The notes beneath the pieces were generated by a model. That model did no database searches. It was not told the origin of the DNA and was given only the letters and a program-made list of their open reading frames with translations. Shown here in pieces: positions 27,602-40,334 of a stretch of 64,000 bases of DNA (position 1 is its first letter; each line of letters starts with the position of its first letter). Position numbers and translations under genes: made by a program. Source of the stretch: Campylobacter concisus (GTDB taxonomy: Bacteria; Campylobacterota; Campylobacteria; Campylobacterales; Campylobacteraceae); assembly GCF_003048835.2 (NCBI RefSeq), contig NZ_CP060705.1:1240001-1304000 (forward strand). The letters run 5' to 3'.

Positions 27602-28622
27602 AGTAAATAAATATCTTTTGTTTAACTTTTTAGGCACGTTTGCATCGCTATTTAGTACTCTTTTTTTGATCATGTCGATCGTCTTTTTCATCCAGATCGC
27701 ACGTATCACTTCATACATCGAGATCAGCTTTGGCGAGCTCTTTAAACTCTACTCATTTATGCTCCCACGCGTGCTGCTCTTTGTTGTGCCTATCGCGTTT
27801 TTCGTTTCACTTGCGATGACGCTTTTTCGGCTATCAAAAGAAAATGAAAGTATCGTTATCTTTACACTTGGTGGCTCGCCAAATAAGATCGCAAGATTTT
27901 TCTTAGCTTTTTCAGCCCTTTTAAGCGCTGCCTTGCTGGTAGTTGCCATCGTCATGATACCAATAGCCGCCCAGCTAAATGCAAATTTCATCGACTATAA
28001 AAAGACGGTTGCTAAGCTAAATTTAAAGCCGACCCAGTTTGGACAAAAATTCTCCGACTGGATGGTCTATGTGGGCAGCGAAAGCGAAGACAAAAATGGC
28101 ACAACCTATAAAGATATCGTGATGTTTAACCCATTTGTCAAGGACTCACAGCGCCTAATAACCGCCAAAAACGCAAAGATCATAAACGTGGGTCAAAGTG
28201 TAGAGCTCTCTTTAAACGAGGGCAAAATGTATGACATAAGAGATGAAATTTATCACCAAAGCAACTTCAAATCAATGAAGATAAGAACCGCCCAAAGCGA
28301 GGAGATAAGCGACGTTGGCAGCATCAAAGAGTACTGGATGGATGCAGCTAGCAGCGATAAGCGCAGAAAAGACCTTAGCACTTACGTCCTAGTGGCCCTC
28401 TTCCCGCTTGCTAGCACGCTCTTTGCGATCAGCCTTGGCATCGTCACATATAGATACGAAAAGGGTATGGTCTATGTTGGCACTTTTGGCGTTTTATTTG
28501 GCTATTTTACGCTCATAATGCTCTTTTCATCGAAGCCAGCGCTTGCAATACCGCTCATATTTTTCGTATTTTTACTAGCTGGCGTCTTGCTTTATAAAGG
28601 CAAGATCACACGAAGATACTGA
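27594..28622 (+). CDS. LptF/LptG-family (YjgP/YjgQ) permease
   Basis: A 342-residue protein with three membrane helices at each end and a central periplasmic beta domain (about residues 125-250). This is the YjgP/YjgQ plan of the LptF and LptG subunits, which extract lipopolysaccharide from the inner membrane with LptB. The N-terminal region through FKLYSFMLPRVLLFVVPIAF and ALAMTL-like LAMTLFRLSKENESI is typical. Only one such gene is present here, so I do not choose between F and G. It overlaps truA by one base (TGATG). Confidence 0.88.
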   Translation: MSRVNKYLLFNFLGTFASLFSTLFLIMSIVFFIQIARITSYIEISFGELFKLYSFMLPRVLLFVVPIAFFVSLAMTLFRLSKENESIVIFTLGGSPNKIARFFLAFSALLSAALLVVAIVMIPIAAQLNANFIDYKKTVAKLNLKPTQFGQKFSDWMVYVGSESEDKNGTTYKDIVMFNPFVKDSQRLITAKNAKIINVGQSVELSLNEGKMYDIRDEIYHQSNFKSMKIRTAQSEEISDVGSIKEYWMDAASSDKRRKDLSTYVLVALFPLASTLFAISLGIVTYRYEKGMVYVGTFGVLFGYFTLIMLFSSKPALAIPLIFFVFLLAGVLLYKGKITRRY

Positions 28623-29353
28623 TGAAAATTCAGCTAATCTACAGCTACGACGGCTCGAAATTTCAAGGCTCACAGACCCAGCCGCATGAAAACGGCGTAG
28701 AGGATGAGTTAGAGCGCGCCCTAGCTCACGTTGGCATTTTCGAAAGAGTGGTCTCTAGCTCGCGCACCGATAAAAGCGTGCACGCAAACAACCAAAGCTC
28801 AAGCGTCGTTTGCGGCGATCACTTTAAAGACTTAAATCGCCTAAAAGATCTTATAAACCGCCACGCACACCCAAGCATTCATATAAAACGCATAAATTTA
28901 GTGGATGAGAGCTTTCAAGCAAGATTTGACGCAGTGGCAAGGTCGTATAGATATGTGATAGATCACGGCAAATTTGATGTTTTTAGCTCAAACTACAAGG
29001 TGTTTTTACCTAAATTTGATACCAGAAAAGCAAATGAAATTTTGCGAAATTTTATCGGGGAGCATGATTTTAGTGCATATATGAAAACTGGAAGCGACAC
29101 AAAAAGCCCAGTGCGAGAAATTTATCAAGCATTTTGCTACGCACGCAAAGAGCAAACTATCATCGTTTTTAAGGCAAATGGCTTTTTGCGTGGTCAAGTA
29201 CGCCTCATGGTTGCAAATTTACTAAAAGCGCTAAAGCAAAAAGATGGTGGTAAGCTCATCAAGGCTTCGCTAAATGGACGTCCTGCTTTAACTCGCATAC
29301 CTGCGCCTGCTGAAGGGCTATATCTAAATAGAGTTTTTTATAAATTTAACTAG
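28622..29353 (+). CDS. truA: tRNA pseudouridine(38-40) synthase
   Basis: TruA isomerises uridines in the anticodon arm of many tRNAs. The catalytic aspartate is in SSRTDKSVHA (Asp50). Other conserved pieces are FQARFDAVARSYRY near residue 98 and GFLRGQVRLMVANLL near residue 187. Length (243) is normal. It is the last gene of the glmU-to-truA run; a tRNA gene on the opposite strand follows. Confidence 0.96.
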   Translation: MKIQLIYSYDGSKFQGSQTQPHENGVEDELERALAHVGIFERVVSSSRTDKSVHANNQSSSVVCGDHFKDLNRLKDLINRHAHPSIHIKRINLVDESFQARFDAVARSYRYVIDHGKFDVFSSNYKVFLPKFDTRKANEILRNFIGEHDFSAYMKTGSDTKSPVREIYQAFCYARKEQTIIVFKANGFLRGQVRLMVANLLKALKQKDGGKLIKASLNGRPALTRIPAPAEGLYLNRVFYKFN

Positions 29354-29395
29354 TCTCAAAAGTGGTCTGAAAATAAAATTTGGGGAGAAAAAGGA

Positions 29396-29472
29396 TGGTG
29401 CGCCCGAGAGAATTCGAATCTCTGACCTTTTGAACCGCAATCAAATGCTCTATCCAGCTGAGCTACGAGCGC
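29396..29472 (-). tRNA. tRNA-Arg (anticodon GCG)
   Basis: Read leftward, a 77-base cloverleaf with acceptor stem GCGCTCG/CGGGCGC, D arm GCTC...GAGC, anticodon stem TTTGA/TCAAA around loop TTGCGGT, and T arm AGAGA-TTCGAAT-TCTCT. The CCA end is encoded. Anticodon GCG reads CGC arginine codons. It stands alone, convergent with truA. Confidence 0.96.
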
Positions 29473-29581
29473 ACATGAAAAATTAAGTTGTGATATTAAC
29501 CAAACTTTCCTTAAAAAGAGATTGTATTCATTTTAAATTTATAACCTTTTTAGTAAAATCCTTTGTACAAAAGGAGCAAAA

Positions 29582-29767
29582 ATGAACGATTTTTTCGATA
29601 GTCTAAAAGAGATCAAAAAAGAGCTTGCAAAAGAGCAAGGCGTAGCGAAAAAGCCCCAAAAAGAAGCCGCTTCTCATACAAAAGAGGAGGCGATCTTACA
29701 CAAAGAACAAAAGCTAAGAGATGAGTTTTTGGCATATACAAAAGATAGCAATATCAGGAAAATTTAA
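29582..29767 (+). CDS. small charged protein (61 aa)
   Basis: A Lys/Glu-rich 61-residue protein, predicted fully helical, with no membrane segment. It begins MNDFFDSLKEIKKELAKEQG. AAAGGAG lies just before the ATG and a TAAAAT -10-like box is at 29554-29559, so it is very likely translated. I do not recognise the family. The next gene follows after 50 bases. Confidence 0.65.
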   Translation: MNDFFDSLKEIKKELAKEQGVAKKPQKEAASHTKEEAILHKEQKLRDEFLAYTKDSNIRKI

Positions 29768-29817
29768 CTTTGGAACGCTAGTTGCTTTAAATGGGGATAT
29801 TTTGAATGGAGAAACCC

Positions 29818-30642
29818 ATGAATATAACCCAAACTTTAGAATCTTTAAGCATTTTAACCGATAGCGACGCTCTTTTTTGCGAGCTTCGCGCACTGATAAG
29901 TAAAAATTTCACAAAAACCCTAGCAAACAAAGACAAGATCATCTCTTTTTACGAAGAGAGCGAGATCCCGCAGCGAAAATGCTTCTTAAAATTTATAAAA
30001 AAACTCTACGAAAAACAGGGCAACGAGCTTGACGTGACCTTTGCAAAATACAAAACCATAAAACTATCTTTAGTGCAAAGAAATGCCCTAACAAATATCT
30101 ACAACATCGATATCGATTTTTTTAATGGTGAGATGATCTTTACGCTAAACAATACTCCAAGAGCTTTTGCTAGTTATATATTGCAAAATTTTAAAAGTAA
30201 TGAGTCTAAATTTGATGAGAAAAATCATACATTTAGCCTAAAGATAAAAAAAGATAGCGATTTTGACTTGGTAGAAGAGATCATTTCAAGACGCGAACAT
30301 CTAAAATTTATAGTAAATTTTAACTACAATGAAGTCAAATTTAAAGAGTTCAAGAGAAACTACAAGGTCCAAAACTCGGCCAAATTTAAAAGTCGCTTCA
30401 GCGCTTTGGCAAATTTACTAGAAGAAAATTTTGAAATTTTAGGCTGCTCAAATAGCGATAGCTTCGAAACCGTAAGAGATAGCTACCTGACCCTTGCTAA
30501 AATTTACCACCCAGACAGGCACTCAAACAAAAGTGAAAGCATCAAAAACGAGTACAACGCTAAATTTAAAAAGATCCAAGCAGCTTATGAGGCGCTAAAA
30601 CCATACTTTAAAAACCAAGAGAATTTTATAAAAGTTGGTTAA
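29818..30642 (+). CDS. C-terminal J-domain protein
   Basis: A 274-residue cytoplasmic protein with an uncharacterised N-terminal ~195 residues and a DnaJ domain at the very C-terminus. The J-domain HPD tripeptide is in KIYHPDRHSN at about residues 231-233, and the helix III/IV segment FKKIQAAYEALKPYF follows. It should stimulate the ATPase of a DnaK-type chaperone, perhaps for a client bound by its N-terminal part. The start is ATG 29818, which has GGAGA five bases upstream; an in-frame ATG at 29806 has no ribosome site. DjlA-like function is possible but the membrane anchor of DjlA is absent. Confidence 0.8.
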   Translation: MNITQTLESLSILTDSDALFCELRALISKNFTKTLANKDKIISFYEESEIPQRKCFLKFIKKLYEKQGNELDVTFAKYKTIKLSLVQRNALTNIYNIDIDFFNGEMIFTLNNTPRAFASYILQNFKSNESKFDEKNHTFSLKIKKDSDFDLVEEIISRREHLKFIVNFNYNEVKFKEFKRNYKVQNSAKFKSRFSALANLLEENFEILGCSNSDSFETVRDSYLTLAKIYHPDRHSNKSESIKNEYNAKFKKIQAAYEALKPYFKNQENFIKVG

Positions 30643-30779
30643 ATAAGATAACACTTAATATAAATTTGCTTAGCGGTTTTTGCCTAAGAGCATTTATTGT
30701 TCTTGGAGCAATTTATATATTTTAATAAACTTTCTCCCTTTAAAAACTAGGCTAGATAGGATCTGGCCTAGCTATCTAA

Positions 30780-31826
30780 TCATTTCTCACCAAGTGGCCA
30801 GTAAACAACTGGTTTACCTCCAAGTCTTGCCTCACCATGATACATACCAAGCTTATCTTTAGTCCAAGCAAAGCCAGCCTTGCCAAATTTATCAATAGAG
30901 ATGATACAACCGCTACCGCCTAGTGCTGCAACCTCTCTTACAGCCTCCTCAGCTGCTTTTTTGCACATCTGAAGTTTTTATTTATAAAGGGCTGAGACCT
31001 CATGAGTAGCATTTACGCGCATGTAGATATCGCCTGCGCCAGTGCAAGAGACTGCCACCGAGTCATTATCTACATAGGCTCCAGAGCCAATTATCGGACT
31101 ATCGCCTATGCGGCCAGTTATTTTGTTTGTCATGCCACCAGTGCTAGTCGCTGCAGCTAGGTTGCCATTCTTATCAAGAGCAATCGCTCCAATAGTGCCA
31201 AGATATGGGCGCTTATATAAATTTAGCGAAGTTTTCTTTATCTTTTCACTATCAAGCATTAGTTTTTGTTACTCTTTAGCTCTTTGGAGTGCGTCATATC
31301 TAAACTGCGTAAAAAAGTACTTTTGATCAACCATCTCTAGGCCGTTTTCTTTGGCTAACTTGTCAGCTCCCTCGCCAGCAACAAGAGTATGCCAAGTCTT
31401 GTCCATGACGACTCTTGCACCAAGGATTGGGTTTTTGATATGCCTTGCCATCGCGACCGCACCCGCTTTTTTAGTAGAACCATCCATAATAGAAGCGTCT
31501 AGCTCATTAAAGCCATCTGCTGTAAAAACTACGCCCTTACCAGCATTAAAATTTGGATCATCTTCTAACGCCATAATAGCTACTATCACCGCATCCATAG
31601 CACTACCGCCCTTTTCAAGCACAGCTTGGCCAACCAAAAGCGCCTTTTTCATAGGCTCTTCGCGCACTTAAAATTCATCTTTAGTAAGCTCAAGTCCGCT
31701 AGTGCCGCCATGTATGACAATGACAGGACTAAATTTATCCTCTGCGTTTAAGAGTGAGCCTGCGAATAAGGCAACGCCAGCTGCTACAAAAACAGCTTTA
31801 AAAATACTAGTTTCATACGCTCTCAT
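30780..31826 (-). pseudogene. isoaspartyl peptidase / plant-type asparaginase, broken by three in-frame stops
   Basis: A single reading frame of 349 codons encodes a periplasmic Ntn-hydrolase of the IaaA/asparaginase family. It has a signal peptide (MRAYETSIFKAVFVAAGVAL), the N-terminal VIVIHGGTSG, GGSAMDAV, FNAGKGVVFT and ELDASIMDG, the autoprocessing Thr in GTIGAIALDKNGN, GRIGDSPIIGSGAYVDN, and a normal C-terminus. It is interrupted by three TAA codons (31668-31670, 31269-31271, 30978-30980), all in the same frame, and no insertion or deletion is needed to join the parts. The original enzyme would have hydrolysed asparagine or isoaspartyl peptides in the periplasm. As sequenced only fragments could be made. 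It lies between the J-domain gene and the rRNA operon. Confidence 0.88.
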
Positions 31827-32206
31827 TTAAAGAAATTTGATAAATCTTAAAAAAATAATATAACTTAATACTTTTTCGTTTAGCTTAATATAAGCATACA
31901 CTTTTGCATGAGGCAGTGTTAAATTTAATAAATTTAGCATCGCGTTCGTTTGTGTGTAATAGTACTTTAACAAGAACGATAAATACATAAACTATCAACG
32001 CATCACCTCAAAAATGACTTTTTAAATATCAGCTTAGAGGTCATGCTAATATCAAATAGCTAAGGTTCGGTATTTTTAACAAGTAATGGAATGAATATAA
32101 ATAGCAGAATTAAAAAAATAAAAACTAATATCCTATACTTAAGCGGAAAGTAACACTAATAAAAACTAGGATTAAAAATATAAGAACTAAGCAGACAAAC
32201 AACAAA
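31827..32206. other. AT-rich non-coding stretch downstream of 5S rRNA
   Basis: About 380 bases with no plausible reading frame and no tRNA. It should contain the 3' end of the rRNA operon transcript and the upstream region of the dead asparaginase gene. I did not find a convincing GC-rich terminator hairpin. The nine-base ACTAGGATT at 32167-32175 also occurs at 37614-37622 in the rRNA leader, which may be chance. Confidence 0.5.
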
Positions 32207-32324
32207 GCCCGCAACGACCTACTTTTCCAACATCCCAGTAAGGGAGAGTATCATCAGCCAGGACGAGCTTAGCTTCTTGGTTCGAGATGGAGCAAGGCGT
32301 TTCCTCGTCTGTATAGTCACGGGC
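32207..32324 (-). rRNA. rrf: 5S ribosomal RNA
   Basis: About 118 bases read leftward, closed by the terminal stem GCCCGUGAC with GUUGCGGGC. The internal CUCCAUCUCGAACCAAGAAG block is the conserved loop B/C region of 5S rRNA. It is the last gene of the operon, 130 or so bases after 23S. The ends are set by the stem and may be off by a base or two. Confidence 0.92.
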
Positions 32325-32459
32325 AGTGTTAAATAAAAGATATATTATATAAATCTCTTATTTAACACTACTAAATAAAGTTAAAAGTCATAAACAAAGT
32401 TTTATAAAAACATATCTTATTAAGTTTTTACCCTTAACAAGGAAGTGATGCTTATTAAA

Positions 32460-35370
<2,911 letters not shown>

Positions 35371-35796
35371 TTAGATTATTCTAATTCGCATCACTTCCTT
35401 GTTAAAGATAACTTTATGTTACTACATTTAAATTCTAGCTCTCAAGACGGAAAGCATTGACTACTATTTAGATAAGTTTTAAATCCTAAATAGATTGTGA
35501 TGTCAAACTTTTGCATTAAATGCAAAGAGAATAGAAATTTAAATCTTTAACAAGTCCTGTAAAATTGTTTTTAAAACTTGCTTGTGACTATTAACAATAT
35601 TAATTAAAAGAACATTTAGACTTCGCAGACTAGCAAGCTAGTCTTTACGACCAAAGAGTTACACCCTTTGGAAACCCCTAAAGCACAAAGTTACTTTCGA
35701 CAACTTTGTCATCAATAAAGATTAAGTACGCTTAAAAGTCTAAAGTAAATGTTTCTAAAAACACTTAATATAGACTTTTTCTGTTAAACTATTTTA
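35371..35796 (-). other. tRNA-23S spacer
   Basis: A 426-base transcribed spacer. It includes a boxA-like element at 35603-35614 and a stretch near 35383-35410 (CACTTCCTTGTTAA on the plus strand) that reappears, in the opposite orientation (TTAACAAGGAAGTG), just past the 23S 3' end at 32434-32451. These two would pair to form the usual long 23S processing stem. No coding potential was seen. Confidence 0.6.
35603..35614 (-). promoter_or_regulatory. boxA-like antitermination element in the spacer
   Basis: Read leftward: TGTTCTTTTAAT, close to the rRNA boxA consensus TGCTCTTTAACA bound by NusB/NusE. The same motif occurs in the leader at 37811-37822, matching the usual placement of one boxA before 16S and one before 23S. 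Confidence 0.5.
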
Positions 35797-35872
35797 TGGT
35801 GGAGAATAGCGGGATCGAACCGCTGACCTCCTGCGTGCAAAGCAGGCGCTCTCCCAGCTGAGCTAATTCCCC
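35797..35872 (-). tRNA. tRNA-Ala (anticodon TGC)
   Basis: A 76-base cloverleaf in the 16S-23S spacer, read leftward, with acceptor GGGGAAT/ATTCTCC, anticodon loop TTTGCAC giving TGC, and T loop TTCGATC. CCA is encoded. It follows tRNA-Ile by 12 bases. Confidence 0.97.
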
Positions 35873-35884
35873 AATTAAATTCTC

Positions 35885-35961
35885 TGGTGGGCCTAACAAG
35901 ACTTGAACTTGTGACCTCACCCTTATCAGGGGTGCACTCTAACCAGCTGAGCTATAGGCCC
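35885..35961 (-). tRNA. tRNA-Ile (anticodon GAT)
   Basis: A 77-base cloverleaf, read leftward, with acceptor GGGCCTA/TAGGCCC, anticodon loop CTGATAA giving GAT, T loop TTCAAGT, and encoded CCA. It is the first tRNA after 16S, so the spacer order is 16S-Ile-Ala-23S; I recall Ala before Ile in C. jejuni. Confidence 0.97.
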
Positions 35962-36054
35962 CTATAGGTCTATCAATCTTTCAAAACTAAACAAGGATGA
36001 TTGAGAATATCTTTCTTATAGATATCTTGTGAGAGAATATCTATATGTACTCTA

Positions 36055-37568
<1,514 letters not shown>

Positions 37569-37810
37569 CCTTCTTTAGCGTAAAGCAGAGCTTTACTAAG
37601 AAGCAACACTAAAGACTAGGATTGCTAATGCAATCTAGTAATAATGTTTTTACTAAAATTGCTTTTTAGTATTTATTATGAAGTTTTTAATCAAAAAAAC
37701 TTTTAGTTTTATATATTAGTTTGTCTAATCTATTATTTAATCATAATAGACTGGCTCAATCGATCACTTGTTTAGATTTCAAAGATTGACTAATAGTTTA
37801 ACAATTGTAA

Positions 37811-37822
37811 GTTAAAAGAACA
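37811..37822 (-). promoter_or_regulatory. boxA-like antitermination element in the rRNA leader
   Basis: Read leftward: TGTTCTTTTAAC, one insertion and one change from TGCTCTTTAAC. It lies about 65 bases after the -10 box, where NusB/NusE would load to protect rRNA transcription from termination. It matches the spacer copy at 35603 in 11 of 12 positions. Confidence 0.55.
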
Positions 37823-37885
37823 ACGATAAGAAAAAGGCTTTATTAACGTTGAAGTTAAAGGTGGTTTCTCGTTTCGTGAGCTGGA

Positions 37886-37891
37886 ATTATA
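37886..37891 (-). promoter_or_regulatory. -10 box of the rRNA operon promoter
   Basis: Read leftward: TATAAT within CATATATAATTCC, a perfect -10 hexamer. The upstream side is T/A-rich as in Campylobacter sigma-70 promoters, and no good -35 is evident (TGCATT lies about 15 bases upstream). It is the best promoter match before 16S. Confidence 0.55.
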
Positions 37892-37967
37892 TATGAGGGA
37901 TGCTTAAATGCAGATTAAAAAATGGCAACTTTTTTAAAAAATAAAAACTATAAATTTTTAACTAAAT

Positions 37968-38651
37968 TTAACCATTCTCTTTTATAGATGCAAAGCCGCT
38001 TTCTTTTTCTATAGTAATGGTCGTTTGATTGCCACGTTTGTCAGTTATTGTTATACTGCAATCTTTTTTAAGAAGTCTATCATAAGGACGCTTTGCTCCA
38101 CCAGAAGTAGTACTTGCTACTCTCATAGGACGACCCATTTCATCAAAAATTATAGTTTGCATTCCATTGCAACCGTCTTTAAAATCAACTGATGCTATAC
38201 CAAATCTTTTTCCTAAATTTAATTCTTTATTCCACTTTTTGCAAGTAGCTTCTGTTACTATTCCGCTACTCCAGCCTCCACTAAGGAGTTTCCCGCTTTT
38301 ATAGATATCGTTTGCAACTTCACTTTCTGAATTTATATTTCCATTTAAACTTTTGTCAAAAAAGACACTATATTTCCAAGTTAGCTCATTATTTTTATCA
38401 ACCGAACAGCCATCTACTTTATCTTTCGCAAAAGCTATCGTCCAGCGCTGTTTTGCCCATCCTTTTTCGGTGATAGAATACTTATCATCCTGCATAGCAA
38501 GGTGTTGAGTGTATCTTATATGAGTTAGGATCTGATTTGCTGCTTCTCTTGAGGCATTTCTATTTAGTTTTGGGATCATAATGGCAGCTAAAATTCCAAC
38601 AACAACAATAACAAAAATAAGCTCTATCATCGTAAAAGCTCTTTTTTTCAT
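37968..38651 (-). CDS. type II/IV pseudopilin (227 aa)
   Basis: The N-terminus MKKRAFTMIELIFVIVVVGI is a prepilin leader, with cleavage before FTMIEL and the Glu at +5, then one membrane helix. The ~200-residue globular part contains several cysteines (DGCSVD, EATCKKW, KDGCNG, KDCSI) that could form two disulfides. It is larger than the pseudopilin at 4149, nearer to GspH/GspJ-like minor pseudopilins, but shares its first seven residues exactly. It probably acts in the same type II-like competence apparatus. It lies three bases after the GT39-like gene in one leftward operon. Confidence 0.82.
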   Translation of the reverse strand: MKKRAFTMIELIFVIVVVGILAAIMIPKLNRNASREAANQILTHIRYTQHLAMQDDKYSITEKGWAKQRWTIAFAKDKVDGCSVDKNNELTWKYSVFFDKSLNGNINSESEVANDIYKSGKLLSGGWSSGIVTEATCKKWNKELNLGKRFGIASVDFKDGCNGMQTIIFDEMGRPMRVASTTSGGAKRPYDRLLKKDCSITITDKRGNQTTITIEKESGFASIKENG

Positions 38652-38654
38652 AGC

Positions 38655-39872
38655 TTATCGTTCCTTGATATTGAAATTTGCAACTACTTTTCCCATTTTT
38701 TCTATACTAAATTTTGACTTCTCATCTAAATCGGCACTTGCTAATAAATTTTTAGAGTAGCTTTTTGTTTTTATCCCATAAAATTTAAGCCTAAGAGCAA
38801 GCCTTGTGTCATCAGTCGCAATATCTTGCACTCCAGCCTCTTTTAGCTTATCTGCCAGCTCTTTTGCCACATCAAATTTATAAGTGAGATGTTTTGTAGG
38901 ATCGCTTAAAAAGAGGTAAAAAATTTGATTAAAGATGATCGCTGACCAGTTAAATATCAAAAAGAGCATCACTAAGCTAGTGCAAATTTTATGACCTTTT
39001 CTAAATTTTGGCAGCCTCACGCGATATGAGTTGAAAAAAACTCTTACCATAAGTGGCGTTGCTATCACGCAAAATGGCAAAAACTGCTCAAGCTCCAGCC
39101 TTTGGCGCACAGAGACTATCATACAAAAGCAAAATGAGCAAATGGCGATAAACCACAAAAGATCCTTCTTCTCCTTAACCCAAATTCTATAAATCGTATA
39201 TACAAAAAATATAAAGACAAATGGCGAAAATACAGCAGCAAATATGCCAAAGGTATCGATAAAGTGCCCGCTTGGTCTGCCATTTGTTTCAAAGCCAAAA
39301 AAGTAAAGTGTCAGCAAAAACAAAATGGCGCTTAGCCAAGCAAGTGGCGGCTTTCTTTTGTAAAGTGCAAATATAAAAAATCCTGCATAAAATATCAAGA
39401 AATCGCCATCTATAAAAAAGGCTAGGCAGAAAAAGAGGCTAAATAAAATTTTCTTTTTAATATGAAAAAGATATATACACAAAAGCGCTAGAGTGATGCA
39501 AATTCCAGCATTATTTATGATAAGGGCTGAAGCTAGTGTGCCAGGAAGTAACACAAAAAGTAGGACCGCTACGATCCTGTCAAACTCTAGCTTGATGTAA
39601 AATTTGCTCACCTTATACATCAAAACCACGCTTGCGATGTGAAAAAAGATCATCACGCCCCGCACAGCAAGGTCATTTTGACCAAAAAAATGGGTGCTTA
39701 GTTTTAAGATGTAGCTTAGAAGGCTGTGCTTTTGAAAGAAAATTTCAGCCTCGTTGTAGCTTATACTAAGAGAATTTGCCGCATAAAGTAGAAAAACAAA
39801 ATCAATCAAACATATAAAAAATACGCTAAAAGCGATGTGTCTGCTAGCAAATTCTCTAACTCTTTCTAACAA
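38655..39872 (-). CDS. polytopic membrane protein, GT39/ArnT-like
   Basis: A 405-residue protein with about ten hydrophobic segments and a short soluble C-terminus. The first loop has the acidic pair SISYNEAEIFFQKH (about residues 36-49), and the general plan of many short helices with a C-terminal soluble tail resembles lipid-linked sugar transferases of the GT39/PMT (ArnT) type. Catalytic residues cannot be confirmed by eye. It sits ten bases after the phosphoribosyltransferase gene and just before the pseudopilin gene, which gives no clear hint of its substrate. Confidence 0.6.
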   Translation of the reverse strand: MLERVREFASRHIAFSVFFICLIDFVFLLYAANSLSISYNEAEIFFQKHSLLSYILKLSTHFFGQNDLAVRGVMIFFHIASVVLMYKVSKFYIKLEFDRIVAVLLFVLLPGTLASALIINNAGICITLALLCIYLFHIKKKILFSLFFCLAFFIDGDFLIFYAGFFIFALYKRKPPLAWLSAILFLLTLYFFGFETNGRPSGHFIDTFGIFAAVFSPFVFIFFVYTIYRIWVKEKKDLLWFIAICSFCFCMIVSVRQRLELEQFLPFCVIATPLMVRVFFNSYRVRLPKFRKGHKICTSLVMLFLIFNWSAIIFNQIFYLFLSDPTKHLTYKFDVAKELADKLKEAGVQDIATDDTRLALRLKFYGIKTKSYSKNLLASADLDEKSKFSIEKMGKVVANFNIKER

Positions 39873-39881
39873 ATTTAGCCC

Positions 39882-40322
39882 TTAAATATGTATATCCCAG
39901 AAAAACTCAACCCAGTCATGAGCCTCTTTTACCTTAAATTCAGGCAAAAGCAGAGCCTTTTCTTTGTAAAATACAGTTGCTATCTTTATATCTAAATTTG
40001 GATAGCGTTTAAGCAGCTCTCTTTTTATCTCGACCATGCTCTCGCCGCTATCGATGATATCATCAACAAGCAAAATTTTAGTGTATTTGCTAAGATCTGG
40101 CACGTTAAAAATTTGTATCGTATCAAGCTTGTTTGTATCCTCGTAGTGGATAGAATTTAATGTAAATAAATTTCTATTTTCAAGCGCAACAGCTAGCGAG
40201 TGGCCAAGCGTTAGACCACCTCTTGCCACAGCTAGTATTACCTCTGGATCAAATTCATCTTTTATCTGTTTTGCCATCTTTTTAGCATCAATGGCAAATT
40301 CATCGTAGCTATAAAATATCAT
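39882..40322 (-). CDS. purine phosphoribosyltransferase (Gpt/HPRT-like)
   Basis: A 146-residue cytoplasmic type I phosphoribosyltransferase. The PRPP-binding loop ILLVDDIIDSGESM is at residues 83-96 with the two adjacent Asp that define the family; ARGGLTLG near 33-40 is the pyrophosphate loop. Salvage of guanine, xanthine or hypoxanthine is likely because a purine permease gene lies 12 bases upstream in the same operon. The exact base preference cannot be read from the sequence. Confidence 0.85.
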   Translation of the reverse strand: MIFYSYDEFAIDAKKMAKQIKDEFDPEVILAVARGGLTLGHSLAVALENRNLFTLNSIHYEDTNKLDTIQIFNVPDLSKYTKILLVDDIIDSGESMVEIKRELLKRYPNLDIKIATVFYKEKALLLPEFKVKEAHDWVEFFWDIHI

Positions 40323-40334
40323 CTTTCATCCTTG

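Larger units (their letters stand above)
37569..37967 (-). other. rRNA leader and promoter region
   Basis: A non-coding stretch of about 400 bases between 16S and the 3' end of the leftward pseudopilin gene. It holds the operon promoter and a boxA-like site, described separately. The leader from the inferred start (near 37878) to 16S is about 310 bases and very AT-rich. No reading frame was seen. Confidence 0.6.

Noticed and set aside
31827-32206. Small RNA or tRNA downstream of 5S
   Set aside because: No cloverleaf, GC-rich hairpin or promoter-terminator pair could be supported.
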